Part shown: positions 1 through 11,854 of the stretch, in pieces
How the letters are laid out: every line of letters begins with the position of its first letter
Numbering within the stretch: position 1 is the first letter of the stretch
NCBI GenBank assembly: GCA_033239125.1
Contig: BSWB01000005.1
Coordinates: 141,852,494-141,916,493 of the forward strand
Length of the DNA: 64,000 nt
DNA from: Fagopyrum homotropicum
Lineage: Eukaryota > Streptophyta > Magnoliopsida > Caryophyllales > Polygonaceae
Direction: 5' to 3'
Made by a program: the position numbers and the translations under genes
The notes under the pieces: model-generated
The model's database searches: none
What the model saw: only the letters and a program-made list of their open reading frames with translations
What the model was told of the DNA's origin: nothing

Positions 1-489
1 TAACCAATTAATTGCATCAACACAACAATATTCATATAACAACGTGACTGTCAAATGAAACACATCTCAAAAAAGAATTTGGATCGTGCTAGCAAGTTTT
101 TGAATTTAAATATATCTCCTAGAAGGCTACAACTACAAGCTTTGAGTTTCATTTTCTTCACTTCAATTTAATAAACATTATTCTACATCCATGTCTCATA
201 ACCTCGACAATAAAAGGATACTAAGCACATACCATTTCACCTAAACCTCTAACTCCAGTTAACTGCAATAAAATACTGATCACTGTGATCCTGCTGCTGG
301 CGATGTAAATTTACAAAATTTGCAGACTATTTATCGATCAAGAAGTAACAGTAGCATAAAGAAACATAGTAATTATCAACAGGCATGCAAATATCCCAAG
401 CAACAACAAAAACAAAATTTTCTAGAACAAATCAGTAAACTAAAAAGAAGAAGATGAAAGTACTCAGTTCAGTGAGCAAAGTGATGTAC
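1..489 (-). other. Intron of the LTO1-like gene (partial)
   Basis: AT-rich sequence following the exon 2 donor. I find no further VKOR exon here, so the intron probably runs past the window edge. Confidence 0.5.
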
Positions 490-938
490 CAAAGACGACG
501 GAATAATCGCTGTTGAGTACATCGCTACAAGTTCCACCGCCAATGGGGCAAAATGCCTCAGAATTTGAGAGCTTAAGATACGTCAAATAGCTCGTCTCCA
601 GAAACCCTAACCCTCCGAGCCCCGCACACCATGCGTATGAAGAAGAAGGAGACGATGTCGGAGCATCTTCGTCTGAGGAATCAGCGTCTCCAATAGGATC
701 AGGCAAGCAGTTCGAAGGAATCACCACAACTCGATGTCCACAGTTGTTGCCCTTCTTCCACACAACAAAATTTAGTGGCGAAATTTAGCAAACCGAAAAT
801 CAGCATATGAAGAATTGAGTGACTGAGAAAGGAAATAACCTTGTATTTGGATTTGAGGAGAGGAGAAGCAAAGAGACGAGGGACAACCGGCATATCACGA
901 AACAAAGGAGGAAATGGGAAGCTTGAGCAGATCGCCAT
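490..938 (-). CDS. LTO1: LTO1-like thiol-disulfide oxidoreductase (VKOR domain), first two exons only
   Basis: Two exons are visible on the minus strand. Exon 1 is 938..840 (33 codons, from ATG; starts MAICSSFPFPPLF) and ends in AAG before a GT donor. Exon 2 is about 754..490 and ends in phase 1 before GT at 489-488. Exon 2 encodes a Ser/Asp-rich linker, then WCAGLGGLGFLETSYLTYLK and FCPIGGGTCSDVLNSDYSVV, the start of the VKOR domain as in Arabidopsis LTO1. The pair of cysteines around CPIGGGTC belongs to the VKOR redox segment. Family knowledge: LTO1 is a thylakoid VKOR-thioredoxin fusion that oxidises lumenal proteins during photosystem II assembly. The N-terminus is a plausible plastid transit peptide. 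The remaining transmembrane and thioredoxin exons lie left of the window. The exon 2 start could be 751 instead of 754. Confidence 0.87.
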
Positions 939-944
939 AGTCAA

Positions 945-1960
945 TCCCCTGTAGTCTCACTGGTCCATGCGAACCACCGGTCCACCACTGCTCGCTCTAA
1001 TTTCTCACCCTTTTTCGTTTTTATTTTGTGTAAATTACATCTTGATCATATAACTTTACAAACTTTTCCATAATAGCCCTTTATTTTAGGTAAATGTAAT
1101 TAAGTTTACCATATGTTCAAATTTAATTAGGCTTCATGTTATGTTCGGTTTACCAAACCGAACCGAGTTATTTCAGTCTAGACCGAACCGACAACTGACA
1201 ATTTAAGTTCGGTTTTAGGTTTGTATATTTTAGAAAATAGGGTCGGTTTCGGGTAATAACCGCAAAACCGATGGTATAAAGCGAAAAATCGATTTTTATT
1301 TTAAATGAACATTTTGTTCATATTTGTTTTTATCGAGATAAATTTAGATTTTTAGATTTGATATTTTTAATCGGATAGACGAAAGTGATTATATTTGTAT
1401 TTTACATTATAGTATTTATTTTTTGTAATATTATTTAAATGGTTGTAGTTGCTACTTCTTAGGTCCAAAACCTGAATCAAACTAAAACCGGCCCTAATTG
1501 GTTCAACTTTCGGTCTAATATTTCTAGTTTTTGGTTTTAGGTTCAAACCAAAACCGAATATACGTTTATAGGCTCGGTTTTTGGTTCAAGGAAATCAATT
1601 TTAGGACAGTTCGATTTATTGCGGCCGGTCCGGTTTTGGACCTATAAAAATCCAACAACTTTTATGACCAAAAAATTACTAAACTCTTTGAAATGACAAA
1701 AGGTTAAAACTACCACTACAACTACTGTTTTTGCATTACCAAACACGTGTTTTCCGGTGTCACTAGAAATTTACATTTTTTCCAAAGCCAAAGAAAGACC
1801 TACAAAGTACAAACTATGAAATGAGATATACACCCCCACAAGTTTTGTGCACTATACCAACCAATTGAGACTAACTTCTAGTTTTCTCAAACTTACATGT
1901 ACAAAATGTCAGTCCTCTCATTGTACATTTCCTTTCGAGTTCCATGGATGCAGAAAGAGC
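945..1960. other. Intergenic spacer with an AACCG/CGGTT motif island
   Basis: Spacer between the LTO1-like start and the PLD delta stop. About 1140-1640 is dense in variants of AACCGAACCG, CGGTTTTGG and GGTTCGGTTT on both strands, diluted with AT-rich text. 1700-1960 probably holds the PLD delta 3' UTR (minus). No ORF here resembles a protein. Confidence 0.5.
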
Positions 1961-4900
1961 TTAAGTTGTCAAGACATCAGGAAGTGTAGGTGACGGAGCT
2001 CCGATTATCTTACCACCAACATCTGGAAAAGTCTCATCTTCCGGGAGGGGTTCGACTTTACCATCAGCATCGATTTTTAATGGATATTTAAGGAGATGAC
2101 CTTGTAATTCTGTGAAGTTCTCAGCTGTGAAGCTCTTCCAGTTATCTTCAGCAACCTCGTTTACTTTGCGTACACATTCAAGAGACTCGGGTTCGTTGAA
2201 GGATGGATGCAAGGTTTCGAGATGCTCGGCCCATAAGGACATCCTGTATCCATATACCTGAAATGCAGCAGTTTTAGTCAAGACAGAGAATATCTTTATC
2301 TTATTCAGAGTGGTGTTTCACAATACTACATTATACTGCAACGTATCCAAGCATCACTTCTGTGGAAATGTATTATGCATTTAAAAAACCCGATGTGATC
2401 TTGGATTGCAATTTTAGTAAATTGTAATTTGGAGAAAGTAAGAATCACACTCATCACAAAATAATATAATTTCGGATAGATAAATATGGCACCTGGCCTC
2501 GAGGATGTTTCTTCTTCTCACCCCAGGTCCGATGGGGTTGATAGGCACCCATAGCAATCTCGGTGTCTTTTGAACCAGCCAATGATCGCTGGTTGATGTT
2601 AGCAGATCCCAAGATAACATACTCATCATCGACTATCATTCCCTTTGCATGAACATATATCATAAATCGACGGTTTTTCATTGCATCAGAAACCTGCATA
2701 AATTACATCGTCAACAAAATATACCTTTTTGATGAAGCATATAATTCGATTGAGAAATATGACTAGTTTCAAACATCAGTTATGATCAATACCCATTAAT
2801 TTTTAATGCAATGCACTATGGATGAGAATTATGGGAAATAACATATTGTCCGGCAAGGCTCAAACAAGGTGAGAAACAAGAATTGCTTGAACCAAGATTC
2901 TAGAAACATAAATTAGGAGAAAGATCACCTTATTTGATTTGGTCCCATTAGAAGAAGACTGTTCTCCTTCACTTATCTCCTCTGAGATGTCTTCTCTATT
3001 ACCAAGGCAATAGAAATTCAAATAATCTTGTGGGTGGCAGTCTTCAAGCTGCATATTTTTAAGTTCCCGAGCAACAACTCCATACATCATTTCCATTGTC
3101 TGGCTCTGCAAGAGTGATACAAAGTTGATCATTCGTAATGCTTCCAAGTATTTCAACATTACAGAGAAAAGAAGAAAAACTTTCCTGCACAGTCAGATTA
3201 CCAAAAATAACAAAAACTGGAATTAAGTAAATTTATTCAATGTCTGTTATCATTCAAAGCCGAATAGATACAAAAATAAAGTTTCTAATACCTGCCAATA
3301 CAAAATTTCTTGAACAGTAGCAGATTTTGGATCCCCTTCAGGCCACATAGGAATTACTATATAGACGGCAAATCTCTCCTTTGCTTTAATTTTACTGGCA
3401 ATCTTTAATGCCAGCTCCATGGGGATAAGATTGTCAGCTCCTGATTATACAAGAAGAAATTGCAACTCAATCAATCATTTCAGTACAAAGCAGCCGCCAA
3501 AAAGGAATCAACATTTATGAAATCAATTCAGAAATGTGCAAATGTTAAGCATGGACTCATAATAGCATAGTGAGTTTTGTGGCCATTCACATAAGCCATA
3601 CGAAGTTGTAAATGTTGCGTGAACATTTTGAATTTGAATCTAGGCAGTTTTTTCAGTTCAAGGGGGGGCAACTTCACACTAACCAGCATTTTTGTATGAA
3701 GGCCATCCATAAGATGATCCAAGGAAATATTGGTTTTCAATGTATATAAAATGCTGGGCAGATCTGATAGCTTGGATGTAAGCAGTCTGTATGCTTTTAT
3801 CAATCATCAGATTCTTAGAACAGATAAGGTTCTGCAAAAAAAAATTACCATCAGCTTCAGGGAAAAATTAAGAAACTTTGATGATAATCAAGAACAAAGA
3901 AGCTGTCTCTATGCTTTTATCTACTGTTTGATGCTAATAGCAACCACATGATTAAGCTTATAACATGTTCCGTTTGATTTCCGTTATTCCTTTTCAAATC
4001 TTAGATTGAGAACTGCGTGAGAAATAAGAAAAGGTGCGGTACATTTGTATTCATTTACCTTAGCATGAGCATCAGCTACCCCCTTCGCAAATCCCTTCAA
4101 TGATCCGGAGTCTATGGACCTGAAAACCTGCAGCAAACCGGAATTCAATGACAATTGCACAGAATATAATCAAGCCGAAAAATGAAAAGTAATGAGAGCT
4201 TCCCAAGGAAATTAGGAGGGAGCAGTGACCTGAACATGCCAGGTTTCGGGATCCTTTTCATCAGAAACCCACACAGAAGGATCATCTTCAGGAATGACTG
4301 TAACATCGGAATCTGTTCCGGCACCAGCAGGACTAAGTATCCAAGATATGCGATTTATCTTTATTAAGGCATCGTCATGCCAATGAGTTATCCTCTTCTT
4401 GAGACTAAATTCTCTAAATCTTGTAGCTCTCTTCCAACGCTGCTCAAAATTTATGAGGACATCATATGCAGCAGGTCCCTCGACTTTGCAATGCAAGTCA
4501 TGCCATGGTTGCCTTGGAGCCTTAGTTGTAGCCTAATATGTGTAAGAAGAAAGAAATTGATAGTAAACAAAGTTATGTATTCCCGATGTGCAAAGAAATG
4601 AAGACCAGAAACCCACTTACAGGGAAAGTGGGATTGTGAAAATCATCCTTAAATACAGTATCCAAGTCTCGGAAGAGTCTATGCTCAGGTGTGTCATACC
4701 GGCCATCACAAAGATCTAGACCTCCTAAGAAAGCAGTTATCTTCCTAAAATTACCGCGCCCTTGTGTATCCACAAGTACACATTTCTGATGGTGTGTAAA
4801 TACAGTTCCAACAACCTGTACAATTTCAAATAAATATAACCTCAGCAAAAAGTGAAACATTTAACTAAAAAACACTCAAGAAACAAAAGCAAATCTGAAT

Positions 4901-6447
4901 TCTTGCCTGCTGCTTGATGAAGCTAAGCTTGCTGCTAGCATAACGAGGAGCCAAAACACATGTGACAGACGAGTGCTTGAAGAACTTTTTTGTTTCTTCA
5001 TCATGGGTTGCCATAACCCCTTCCTGCATCCAGTTACAAAATTGTTCAGGCTCACAAACTAAAATATTTGCATGTCGATCACAAATTTTCACATTTAGAT
5101 GACATCATAACTGTTTGAATTTGGGACTTAATAATGGCTACACAAACACACTTCCTAGATAAATTCAGCAGAACAGAAGACGATATCATGAAAATGGTAA
5201 TATATACATGAGCCAGTGCCTTTTATTGAAATTTCTTCAACAGTAATCAAAAGAACTTAAACAAGCATAAAAGATATACAAGAGCATATACTCTGATCCT
5301 TCACTTTATTCTTTAGATCCTTCAAGATCCCAGACAATATTAATTACTAGGATGTTACTTTCATATAATATATCCATCATTCTTTGACCTTTTAAGGAAA
5401 GGGAAAGGGGAGACCCACCAAATCAAATCAACCAAATCCGTAGAAAATAAGAATTCTAACTAAGAAAAAGGTCGTTTTAATTACCGTGTTGATAAAGTAC
5501 TTGTTATGCGAAGTCTTATCATCCCAAACCAGCAACAAAACTCTAACTCCTTCCTCAGACTTATACTTGAGCAGCTCACCTAATGTCAAATGGCCGCCTC
5601 TAGGCAGAGGCCTCGTCGGCTCCCTAACCAGCTTAACCTTGTCGAAAATCGACCATCCCACCAAGTAAATCATATGGTGAGCCTCTGAAATTGCATAACA
5701 AATGTCTTCCCAACACTTCTCGTGCCTAAAAAACTTCTTTTCTCCATCCAATTCGATCTGAGGAAGCAAATTATCCGGTACATGTGCATCCTGGTAGAGT
5801 GTTACAGATCCACCTTTCCTCAGCGGAAAGTATGTGTTCCTCACACCACCATGATTAGGATCATCACCAATCCCACGCTTATACAGAGGATTTTTGTCGC
5901 AAGGCGTGAACTGCATCTCCAATCGTAAGGCAGTTTCTGGTTTCGGTGGGTTTCCAGATCCGCCAAGGATAGAGAACCAACCTGAAATTACCTCGCCAGA
6001 GGCTATTTGCGCCGCCGGGATCCGAACGGTTCCAATCAGCTGAGCCCCAAAGACATCGTTATCCTTCACCTGGAACTCAAGTTCAACAAGCGGATGGGCG
6101 AGAGGAATGACGAATCGTTCGTTCCACCTAGGGTTTTGCGAGTTTGTGATTACGCGAGTGCGTGCGATAGTCGCCTGTGGAACAACAACGGCGACGTAGG
6201 GATCGCTAGTGATGATTTTGCTGCGACGTTTCACCTTGTTATCGGTGTCGGAGTCTCCAGCGGTTGAGAATGGAGCTGACGAGTCATGGCCGCCGTGTGA
6301 TTTCGATGTGCAGGAATCGCAGACGGTGAAACAACGGCGGAAGCGAGCGACGATTAAATCCATGTTTGGTAACCGCCTAGCGGCGATTATCTTCAAATCA
6401 AGATCGCCATGCAAGTACATAAGCTTCTCCGATGAGTTTTCCGCCAT
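1961..6447 (-). CDS. PLDDELTA: Phospholipase D delta, complete, 10 coding exons, 872 aa
   Basis: Exons (minus): 6447..5485, 5023..4907, 4815..4621, 4532..4230, 4127..4059, 3831..3684, 3440..3292, 3105..2929, 2693..2493, 2257..1961. Joined length is 872 codons, against about 868 aa in Arabidopsis PLD delta. An N-terminal C2 domain lies at about residues 12-180 (GDLDLKIIAARRLPNMD, then SDPYVAVVVPQATIART). The first catalytic HxKxxxxD is H369/K371/D376 (HQKCVLVD); the second is H722/K724/D729 (HAKGMIVD). IENQYF is at about 580-585. The C-terminus ends FPDVGGKIIGAP...LPDVLTT. The enzyme hydrolyses phosphatidylcholine or -ethanolamine to phosphatidic acid; the Arabidopsis delta form is at the plasma membrane and microtubules. 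The start is the ATG at 6447; an in-frame TTG 15 bases upstream is not needed. Intron 2 begins with GC (4906-4905) inside CAG/GCAAG, a GC-AG intron. The exon 4 donor is a weak GTCACT. Confidence 0.95.
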
Positions 6448-6860
6448 TGATGCTCCGCTCAAAGAATGAAATCAACAATAAAATAAGGTATAACGCAATT
6501 ACTTCTACAATAGAAACAATTCCTCGTGACGTCGTGGATACAGATCTCCGGCTTTGTAGCCGTTGCAGTTGTAAACGACAGTTTTTTTTATTCAAGATTT
6601 GTTGTGATTTGTGTCACCGGAAAGGAAGAATATGTATGCTTATGCGTGCTGCAGAAGCCTTGCGCACATGGAACGGTGGCGATACGGCGGTGGCGATACG
6701 GCGGTGGCGCCGGCGGTGGTAACTAAAGAAGGAGAGAAGAGTTGTATTATGGGCGGTTGAATATTGAAAGGTGGAGTGCTCAGAAAGCATAGGGCCCCAC
6801 TTTGAGGAGAAAAATACAGTCGCAAACCATATGTAACGTAAGTATGAAACCACTTGGTCC
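6448..6860 (-). promoter_or_regulatory. Presumed PLD delta 5' UTR and proximal promoter
   Basis: The region upstream of the PLD delta ATG has CT/GA-rich stretches and a GGTGGCGATACGGC direct repeat near 6675-6705. The TSS and TATA box are not clear. It is called only from its position. Confidence 0.4.
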
Positions 6861-8060
6861 TGTGTTTTTTTTTATCTTTTATTTCTCGAAATAATGAAAA
6901 TTCAGAATACGGCCACTGAAATCTAAATGTAGAACGTGGAAAAAACTCAATAATAGCACGAATATAATTAAAATGTATTTTTTAACAAAAAGTCATTGAC
7001 GCTTTTTCAAGGTAATGATTCATAAATTCATAATGTACCTACTATAAACGATGTAATTCATAATTTTATGTTTTATAAAGTATTAATTTATTAGTCAAAA
7101 TACATGTAACTTAAGCCTTTATTTCGTCACTTAAGTTTTAGTTTGAACATTTTACTAAACTCGTATATTAACCGTGTTCTTTTCTCACATTTAATAAAAC
7201 CGGTTACATATATAATGCCCGAAATCTAGAAATTGATTTTGTAGATGAGTCCTAAAATGCAAATTCTTTTGCCGATGACCCCGTAACATAAATCAGTTTT
7301 ACAACTGAATCCCAAAACCGAAATTGTGTTTTTCATTTTAATTACCATAATAACACATTTCACTCCCAAAATGGAACCATATTTTCACTTATGATCCGCG
7401 TAATAGGAATTCAACCAACGGCTTCCATTTTGAAGCCATGTGTAATCGAGAGGATAATCCTATCTTGGATCAAATGCGAAATGGTTCCTGCTATTCGTAT
7501 AACCTTAGTCATATTATATGTATCCGTTTTACGCGTACGTAATGCGTAGACGTAGTAAGTTTTTCTTAATTTTTCGAACCAAATGGATGTTATGGCTACT
7601 ACACATACGCTCTACGACTACGCATGGCGTATGCGTAGTATGACTACGCTTCCGCAAAGCGTAGTCGTAGCCATTTTCCTTTATTTTTTAACGAAATGAG
7701 CTTCTTGCTACGACCACGCATTGCGTAAGCATAGTCAGGATATGAATAGCATGTTTAAGGTGGTACGAATAACAATCGAAATTGAGAAAACCCTAATTTT
7801 GCAACTCACCTACGTGATGGAAAATAGGGATACAAAAATTTTAAAGAAAAAAAGGTTTTTTGAACTTACAGAAGAAAATTCAGAATAATCAACTACGGAT
7901 GATGAGAGTACTGAAAATGGAGGCCCAATTCATTTGAGGCCCAGAATGAAATTAGCCCAATAATCATTCATGTTGACTAAGCTTGGTCCAATAAATTTAT
8001 CTGACTAAAAAAAGTTATTCTAAAAAGTACTATAGTCGTAAGAATTATTTTTGCATGATT
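6861..8060. other. AT-rich intergenic DNA with a compound palindrome
   Basis: No gene seen. At 7592-7674 short outer arms (ATGGCTAC / GTAGCCAT) enclose two adjacent hairpins built from CTACGCAT/ATGCGTAG words. The CTACG/CGTAG words continue to about 7735. Confidence 0.5.
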
Positions 8061-8529
8061 TATTTAAGACAAAAATACTCTAAATAACACAATTTATTGT
8101 TGTGGAGGGTAATACAAACTTTTAAAATTGTGGAAAAAAAACACGAAGTATAGGGGATGCTGAACTTTGTAGCACCAGTAGTTAATCCATTAAAACAAAT
8201 GTTGATCATCTTATAATTTGTTATAGTTTGGTAAGATATAAATTTTTTAAAAAATAGTGAAAATGTGTTAAAAAAAGATTAGCTTTATGTTTTACATAAG
8301 GAAAAAAAGTATAATAAGTAAAAAACATATTATAAATTTATAAGTTGGTAGGATAAAATTTTAAAATAGAAAAAAATATAATGAAAATGTATACTTCCTT
8401 ACAACAAATTACTCAAATTACATGGGGTTAATTAAGTAAATAGGCTTTTTTCAGTTTTCATTATACAAACTAGGCTTTTATATAATTCCGTTTAGTAAGT
8501 GTACCCCAATTTTTTTTTTACTGTTCACA

Positions 8530-8920
8530 AACCCTAAAAGCCCATTACCTCTTCTCTTCTCTCGTCACTGCATTCACTCACGCCTCACCACTAAAGGAGC
8601 ATTACTTTTCCTGCGTTCTTCAAGCTTCTCGTACACAAACCCTTGCGGCTCCATGAATCCTACCCTAACGTTCTTCAAATTCGAGCTTCTTTCAACCCAA
8701 ATTATATTTTTTACTGCGTTTGATGCGTTTGATGCCTGGTATTTGCAGGAGAGAGAGAGAGAGAGGAGCAATCCCAAGTGTTGAATCGATTGTCAATATC
8801 TACATCCGGCCGTAAATCACAATCGACGAAGTCGCGGAGGAGAGAGATGGAGGCTAGGGTTAGAGATGGGAATGGTCCTTGCTACAAATCCATTCTAGAT
8901 CTAGATCTAGATCTACAAAT
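8530..8920. other. Third captured segment of unknown origin
   Basis: This is GC-richer than its surroundings and resembles a plant 5' leader: a CT-rich stretch, TTTGCAG at 8743-8749 as a possible acceptor, a (GA)n run, and ATG at 8847 followed by a short reading frame (MEARVRDGNGPCYKS) with an AGATCT repeat. It joins directly to the MetE homology at about 8920, out of frame. I do not recognise the source gene. Confidence 0.4.
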
Positions 8921-9700
8921 TCATTGGGTCTTTCCCACAAACCATCGAGCTCAGGAGAGTCCGTCGTGAATACAAGGCCAACAAGTGAGCAAATTCTATA
9001 TTTTCATTGAAACACTATAACTAACAATCTCTCTTATATATCTAACATTTTTTATCTGCTAATTTGTTCAGGGTAAATGAGAAGAGTATGTGAAGGCTAT
9101 CAAGGAGGAAATTAGCAAAGTTGTCAAGCTACATGAGGAAAAAACATAAGCAGTTCTATGTATACTTCTACTGAAGTTTTATTTGATCAACTTACTCCAT
9201 TAGAAAAACATGGCCATCCTTGACATGAAGGTCAGACTTCTTCTTGAATGCTCCAGGAGGACGCATTGACTTATTCTCACTGGGATATCTTTGTGTTATC
9301 ACCAGTGGGTGTATTTTTGTTCGGACAAAATGAAGTAGAGAATTAGGCCTCACACCTTGATCAACAAGAGTTTTATGGTCTTCAAGTTCCTTTCCAAAAT
9401 ATAATATTCTCACAGCTTCAGATGGTTTGAGATCTACAATTTGACATTGATGTCTTGGTTCACAGAGAGCTTGAGGTCAATTTTATGTTTATTTATTACT
9501 CATATACTTTGAACAAAGTAAGCAGAGCAAGAATAGTCCTAAAACATCTAACCTTACTATTTTTTCTTCAGTTGAATGACATGATTGAGTACTTTAGGGA
9601 GCAATTATCTGGTTTTGCCTTCACCGCCAATGGGTGGGTGCAATCCTACGATTCTCGTTGTGTGAAGCCACCGGTCATCTACAGTCATGTTTTGCAACAA
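8920..9700 (+). pseudogene. Captured cobalamin-independent methionine synthase (MetE) pieces, with introns
   Basis: Four pieces match the C-terminal half of plant MetE in order. (1) 8922-8985 reads IGSFPQTIELRRVRREYKAN, then an intron with TGAGC at its start and CAG at 9069-9071. (2) 9072-9150 reads EYVKAIKEEISKVVKLHEE after a frameshift. (3) About 9440-9475 reads DIDVLVHRELE, with GTCAAT next to it and TTTTTTCTTCAG at 9560-9571 as the intron ends. (4) 9572-9690 reads NDMIEYFREQLSGFAFTANG, then WVQSYDSRCVKPPVIY. Introns lie at authentic-looking positions, so capture was from genomic DNA, not mRNA. The reading frame is broken and the N-terminal half and catalytic end are missing, so no enzyme can be made. 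An unrelated TAF1 piece splits pieces 2 and 3. Confidence 0.85.
9190..9420 (-). pseudogene. Captured TAF1 (TFIID subunit 1) ubiquitin-like-domain fragment
   Basis: The minus strand reads LYFGKELEDHKTLVDQGVRP, NSLLHFVRTKIHPL, then ENKSMRPPGAFKKKSDLHVK and DGHVFLME. This is the ubiquitin-like segment of plant TAF1/HAF1-type proteins. About 74 codons remain. It lies inside the MetE pieces and on the opposite strand to them, so it was acquired separately or inverted. No start or flanking TAF1 exons are present. Identification is by recalled family similarity only. Confidence 0.75.
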
Positions 9701-9799
9701 TACTATTTGAATAATAGAGGTCTTGCAACTCTCAAGTTGAGGGAGTATAGGAAGCTATTTTGATTTTCTCAGATCTTGAATAATAGAGGTTTTGGAACA

Positions 9800-10185
9800 A
9801 TAGTATTTTAACTTCTGGTATGACAACTTCTGGTATAACAAATTCTGGTATGAAAAAAATTCTGGTATAAAAACTTTCTGATATGAGAAATAAAAAAATA
9901 TAATAAAGAAAATAAAAAAGATAAAAAAAATAAAAACAAAAAAAAAACTTATGGTATCAAAAAATTTATGGTTTGATAAAATATATGGTATCAAATTTTT
10001 GGTATTTAATTTTTGGTATATAATTTTTGGTATTTAATTTCTGGTATCTAATTTCTGGTATCTAATTTTCGTATGATAATTTCTGGTATGAAATTTCTGG
10101 TATAAAATTTCTGGTATGAAAATTCTGGTATGAAAATTCTGGTATGAAAATTCTGGATGATAATTCCGGTATGAGAAATTCAGTC
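9800..10185. repeat. TTCTGGTATGAAA minisatellite, 13-15 bp unit
   Basis: Degenerate tandem copies of TTCTGGTATGAAA lie in two blocks (about 9808-9890 and 9945-10180), separated by an A-rich stretch at about 9885-9945. Units vary by 1-2 bases and the spacing drifts. Confidence 0.8.
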
Positions 10186-10890
10186 CAAAAAATAAAAATA
10201 AAATAAAAATAAAATAAAATAAAAGCAAGAAAAATAATCAAAGAAAACAAAACCAGTAATTAAAAATTAAAACTTATACTTATATAACAAATAACAATCA
10301 TCATTATTCTTTCTTTCTAAATAGATGGGTTAATATTTTTTACCTACTATTAAATGAAAGTGGTAAAAAATTTAGAATTCACTTTCTTAAACAAAAACTC
10401 AAAAAGGCCTAGTATGTCAAATTATCCCAATTACATAAGCTACAAATTATAAAATGAAAAAAATATTTTTAAGCTTTTTTTATAGGTCATAAATATTTGT
10501 TTATGTTTGATATTTATATTTCATATAAAAGAAAAAAAACAAAGCACACAAAATCTATTTTAATTTTATAATTTATAGTTTATGTAATTTAAGTAATTTA
10601 CTATAAATAAACTATAAATTTTTATTATTTATTTTCCTTTTTAAAAATTTTATCCTATCAAAATAAAACATATATTTTTTTTTTCATTATTTGATTTTCT
10701 TTTTTAAATTTATATCTTACCAAACTATAAGAAATTATAAAATGTCTAATATTTTTTAATGGATTAACTACCGGTACTAAAAAGTGCAACACTCCTTATA
10801 GTTCTTTTTTTTTTCTGCAATTTTAAAAGTTGGTATCACCTTCCACATCAGTAGCAAAGATTGTGTTATTTAGAACATTTTTTACTTTAT

Positions 10891-11560
10891 ATAAATAGGA
10901 CTAGATATTTTTTTAAAATATTTTTAATGTAAATCTATAAATATATTGGAATGTTCACTAAATAGTAAATATATTGTTTTTCATTTACATATTAAAGTTG
11001 TGACAAGTGTCGTTCCCGTTGAGGATTAATGCAGGTGTATCAAGTAAAGACCATAACTAACGTCGTAAAATTATTTTTTTTAAATTAAATTTTTTTTAGT
11101 GTTTTTAATTTGTAAATTTTACTAATCTACTAATATATTACGTATATATTAAAGCTTTATTGTTTGCATTAGGTGTTTTCAAGTAATTTAAGATTGACGT
11201 ATAAATTCACTATATAATTCGATAAAAGTATTGATTTGAATAACTTTAATGATTTTGACTAAGAATAAATTAATTTACTATTACGAAATGTGTTTTAAAT
11301 GTGTTTTCTACAGGTTGTTACCACTTAAAAATTATTAATAATTACATATTCTTAGATAAAAAAATTTCAAGTTCAAATATTTATTTTTTCGATTAAAAAT
11401 TATATTATATTATTCAACTTTTTTTAAAACAACTCCGGTTACTAACTAGTGAAAATATATCTTACATACAATTTTTTAATAAATTGTCATCAATTCCTGT
11501 AAAAAAAACTGTTATCAATTGATAAAAGTTAATAATGTTTTTCGTCTTTTTTCCAAATTT
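10891..11560. other. AT-rich intergenic DNA
   Basis: Very AT-rich, no coding signal. I see nothing else that I can support. Confidence 0.4.
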
Positions 11561-11561
11561 A

Positions 11562-11854
11562 GGGCCCGTTTGTTTCCAACTCCGAAAACGGAAACGGAAT
11601 GGAAACGAATTTAGTCCATATGTATATCATTATTCATGAAATTTTGTGGAATCATTCCTTGTGGATTAATACAAAATGCACTTGTTTTCCCACATTTTGT
11701 TACCCTATAGGGTATCAAAACTAATCAAACTCTACTCCACTTCCTTCAAACCACAAAGAATGATTCCAAAAACTTTCACGAACAATGATATACACATTGA
11801 CTAGATTCGTTTCCATTCCGTTTTCGATTCCGGAGTTCAAACCAAACGGGCCCT
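11562..11854. mobile_element. PIF/Harbinger (Tourist-like) MITE with TTA target duplication
   Basis: The 293-bp element has about 55-bp terminal inverted repeats starting GGGCCCGTTTG on both ends (left ...AACGGAATGGAAACGAAT; right end is its complement). TTA flanks both sides, the 3-bp target duplication of PIF/Harbinger elements. No ORF. Confidence 0.85.

Larger units (their letters stand above)
8065..10890. mobile_element. Pack-MULE-like element with long terminal inverted repeats and captured gene pieces
   Basis: The left arm (about 8065-8430) reappears as its reverse complement at about 10575-10890. Shared blocks from the outside inward include CTAAATAACACAAT, ACTTTTAAAATTG, AGTTAATCCATTAAAA, TTATAGTTTGGTAAGATATA, and AGGATAAAATTTT followed by AATTAC near the inner edge. 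The arms are about 300-350 bp, imperfect, with small indels. Inside are pieces of MetE and TAF1 plus a TTCTGGTATGA minisatellite. There is no transposase ORF. Long AT-rich TIRs with captured host exons fit a Pack-MULE. I could not fix the outermost bases or find a clean 9-bp target duplication, so the superfamily is inferred. Confidence 0.72.

Noticed and set aside
5486..6469. Plus-strand ORFs opposite PLD delta exon 1
   Set aside because: Shadow frames of a real exon. No family similarity.
8778..8969. Coding gene MEARVRDGNGPCY... fused to MetE
   Set aside because: The frame enters the MetE part in the wrong phase and stops; not a functional fusion.
9800..10185. Regularly spaced repeats resembling a CRISPR array
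   Set aside because: Units are 13-15 bp with no unique spacers, in a plant genome. It is a minisatellite.
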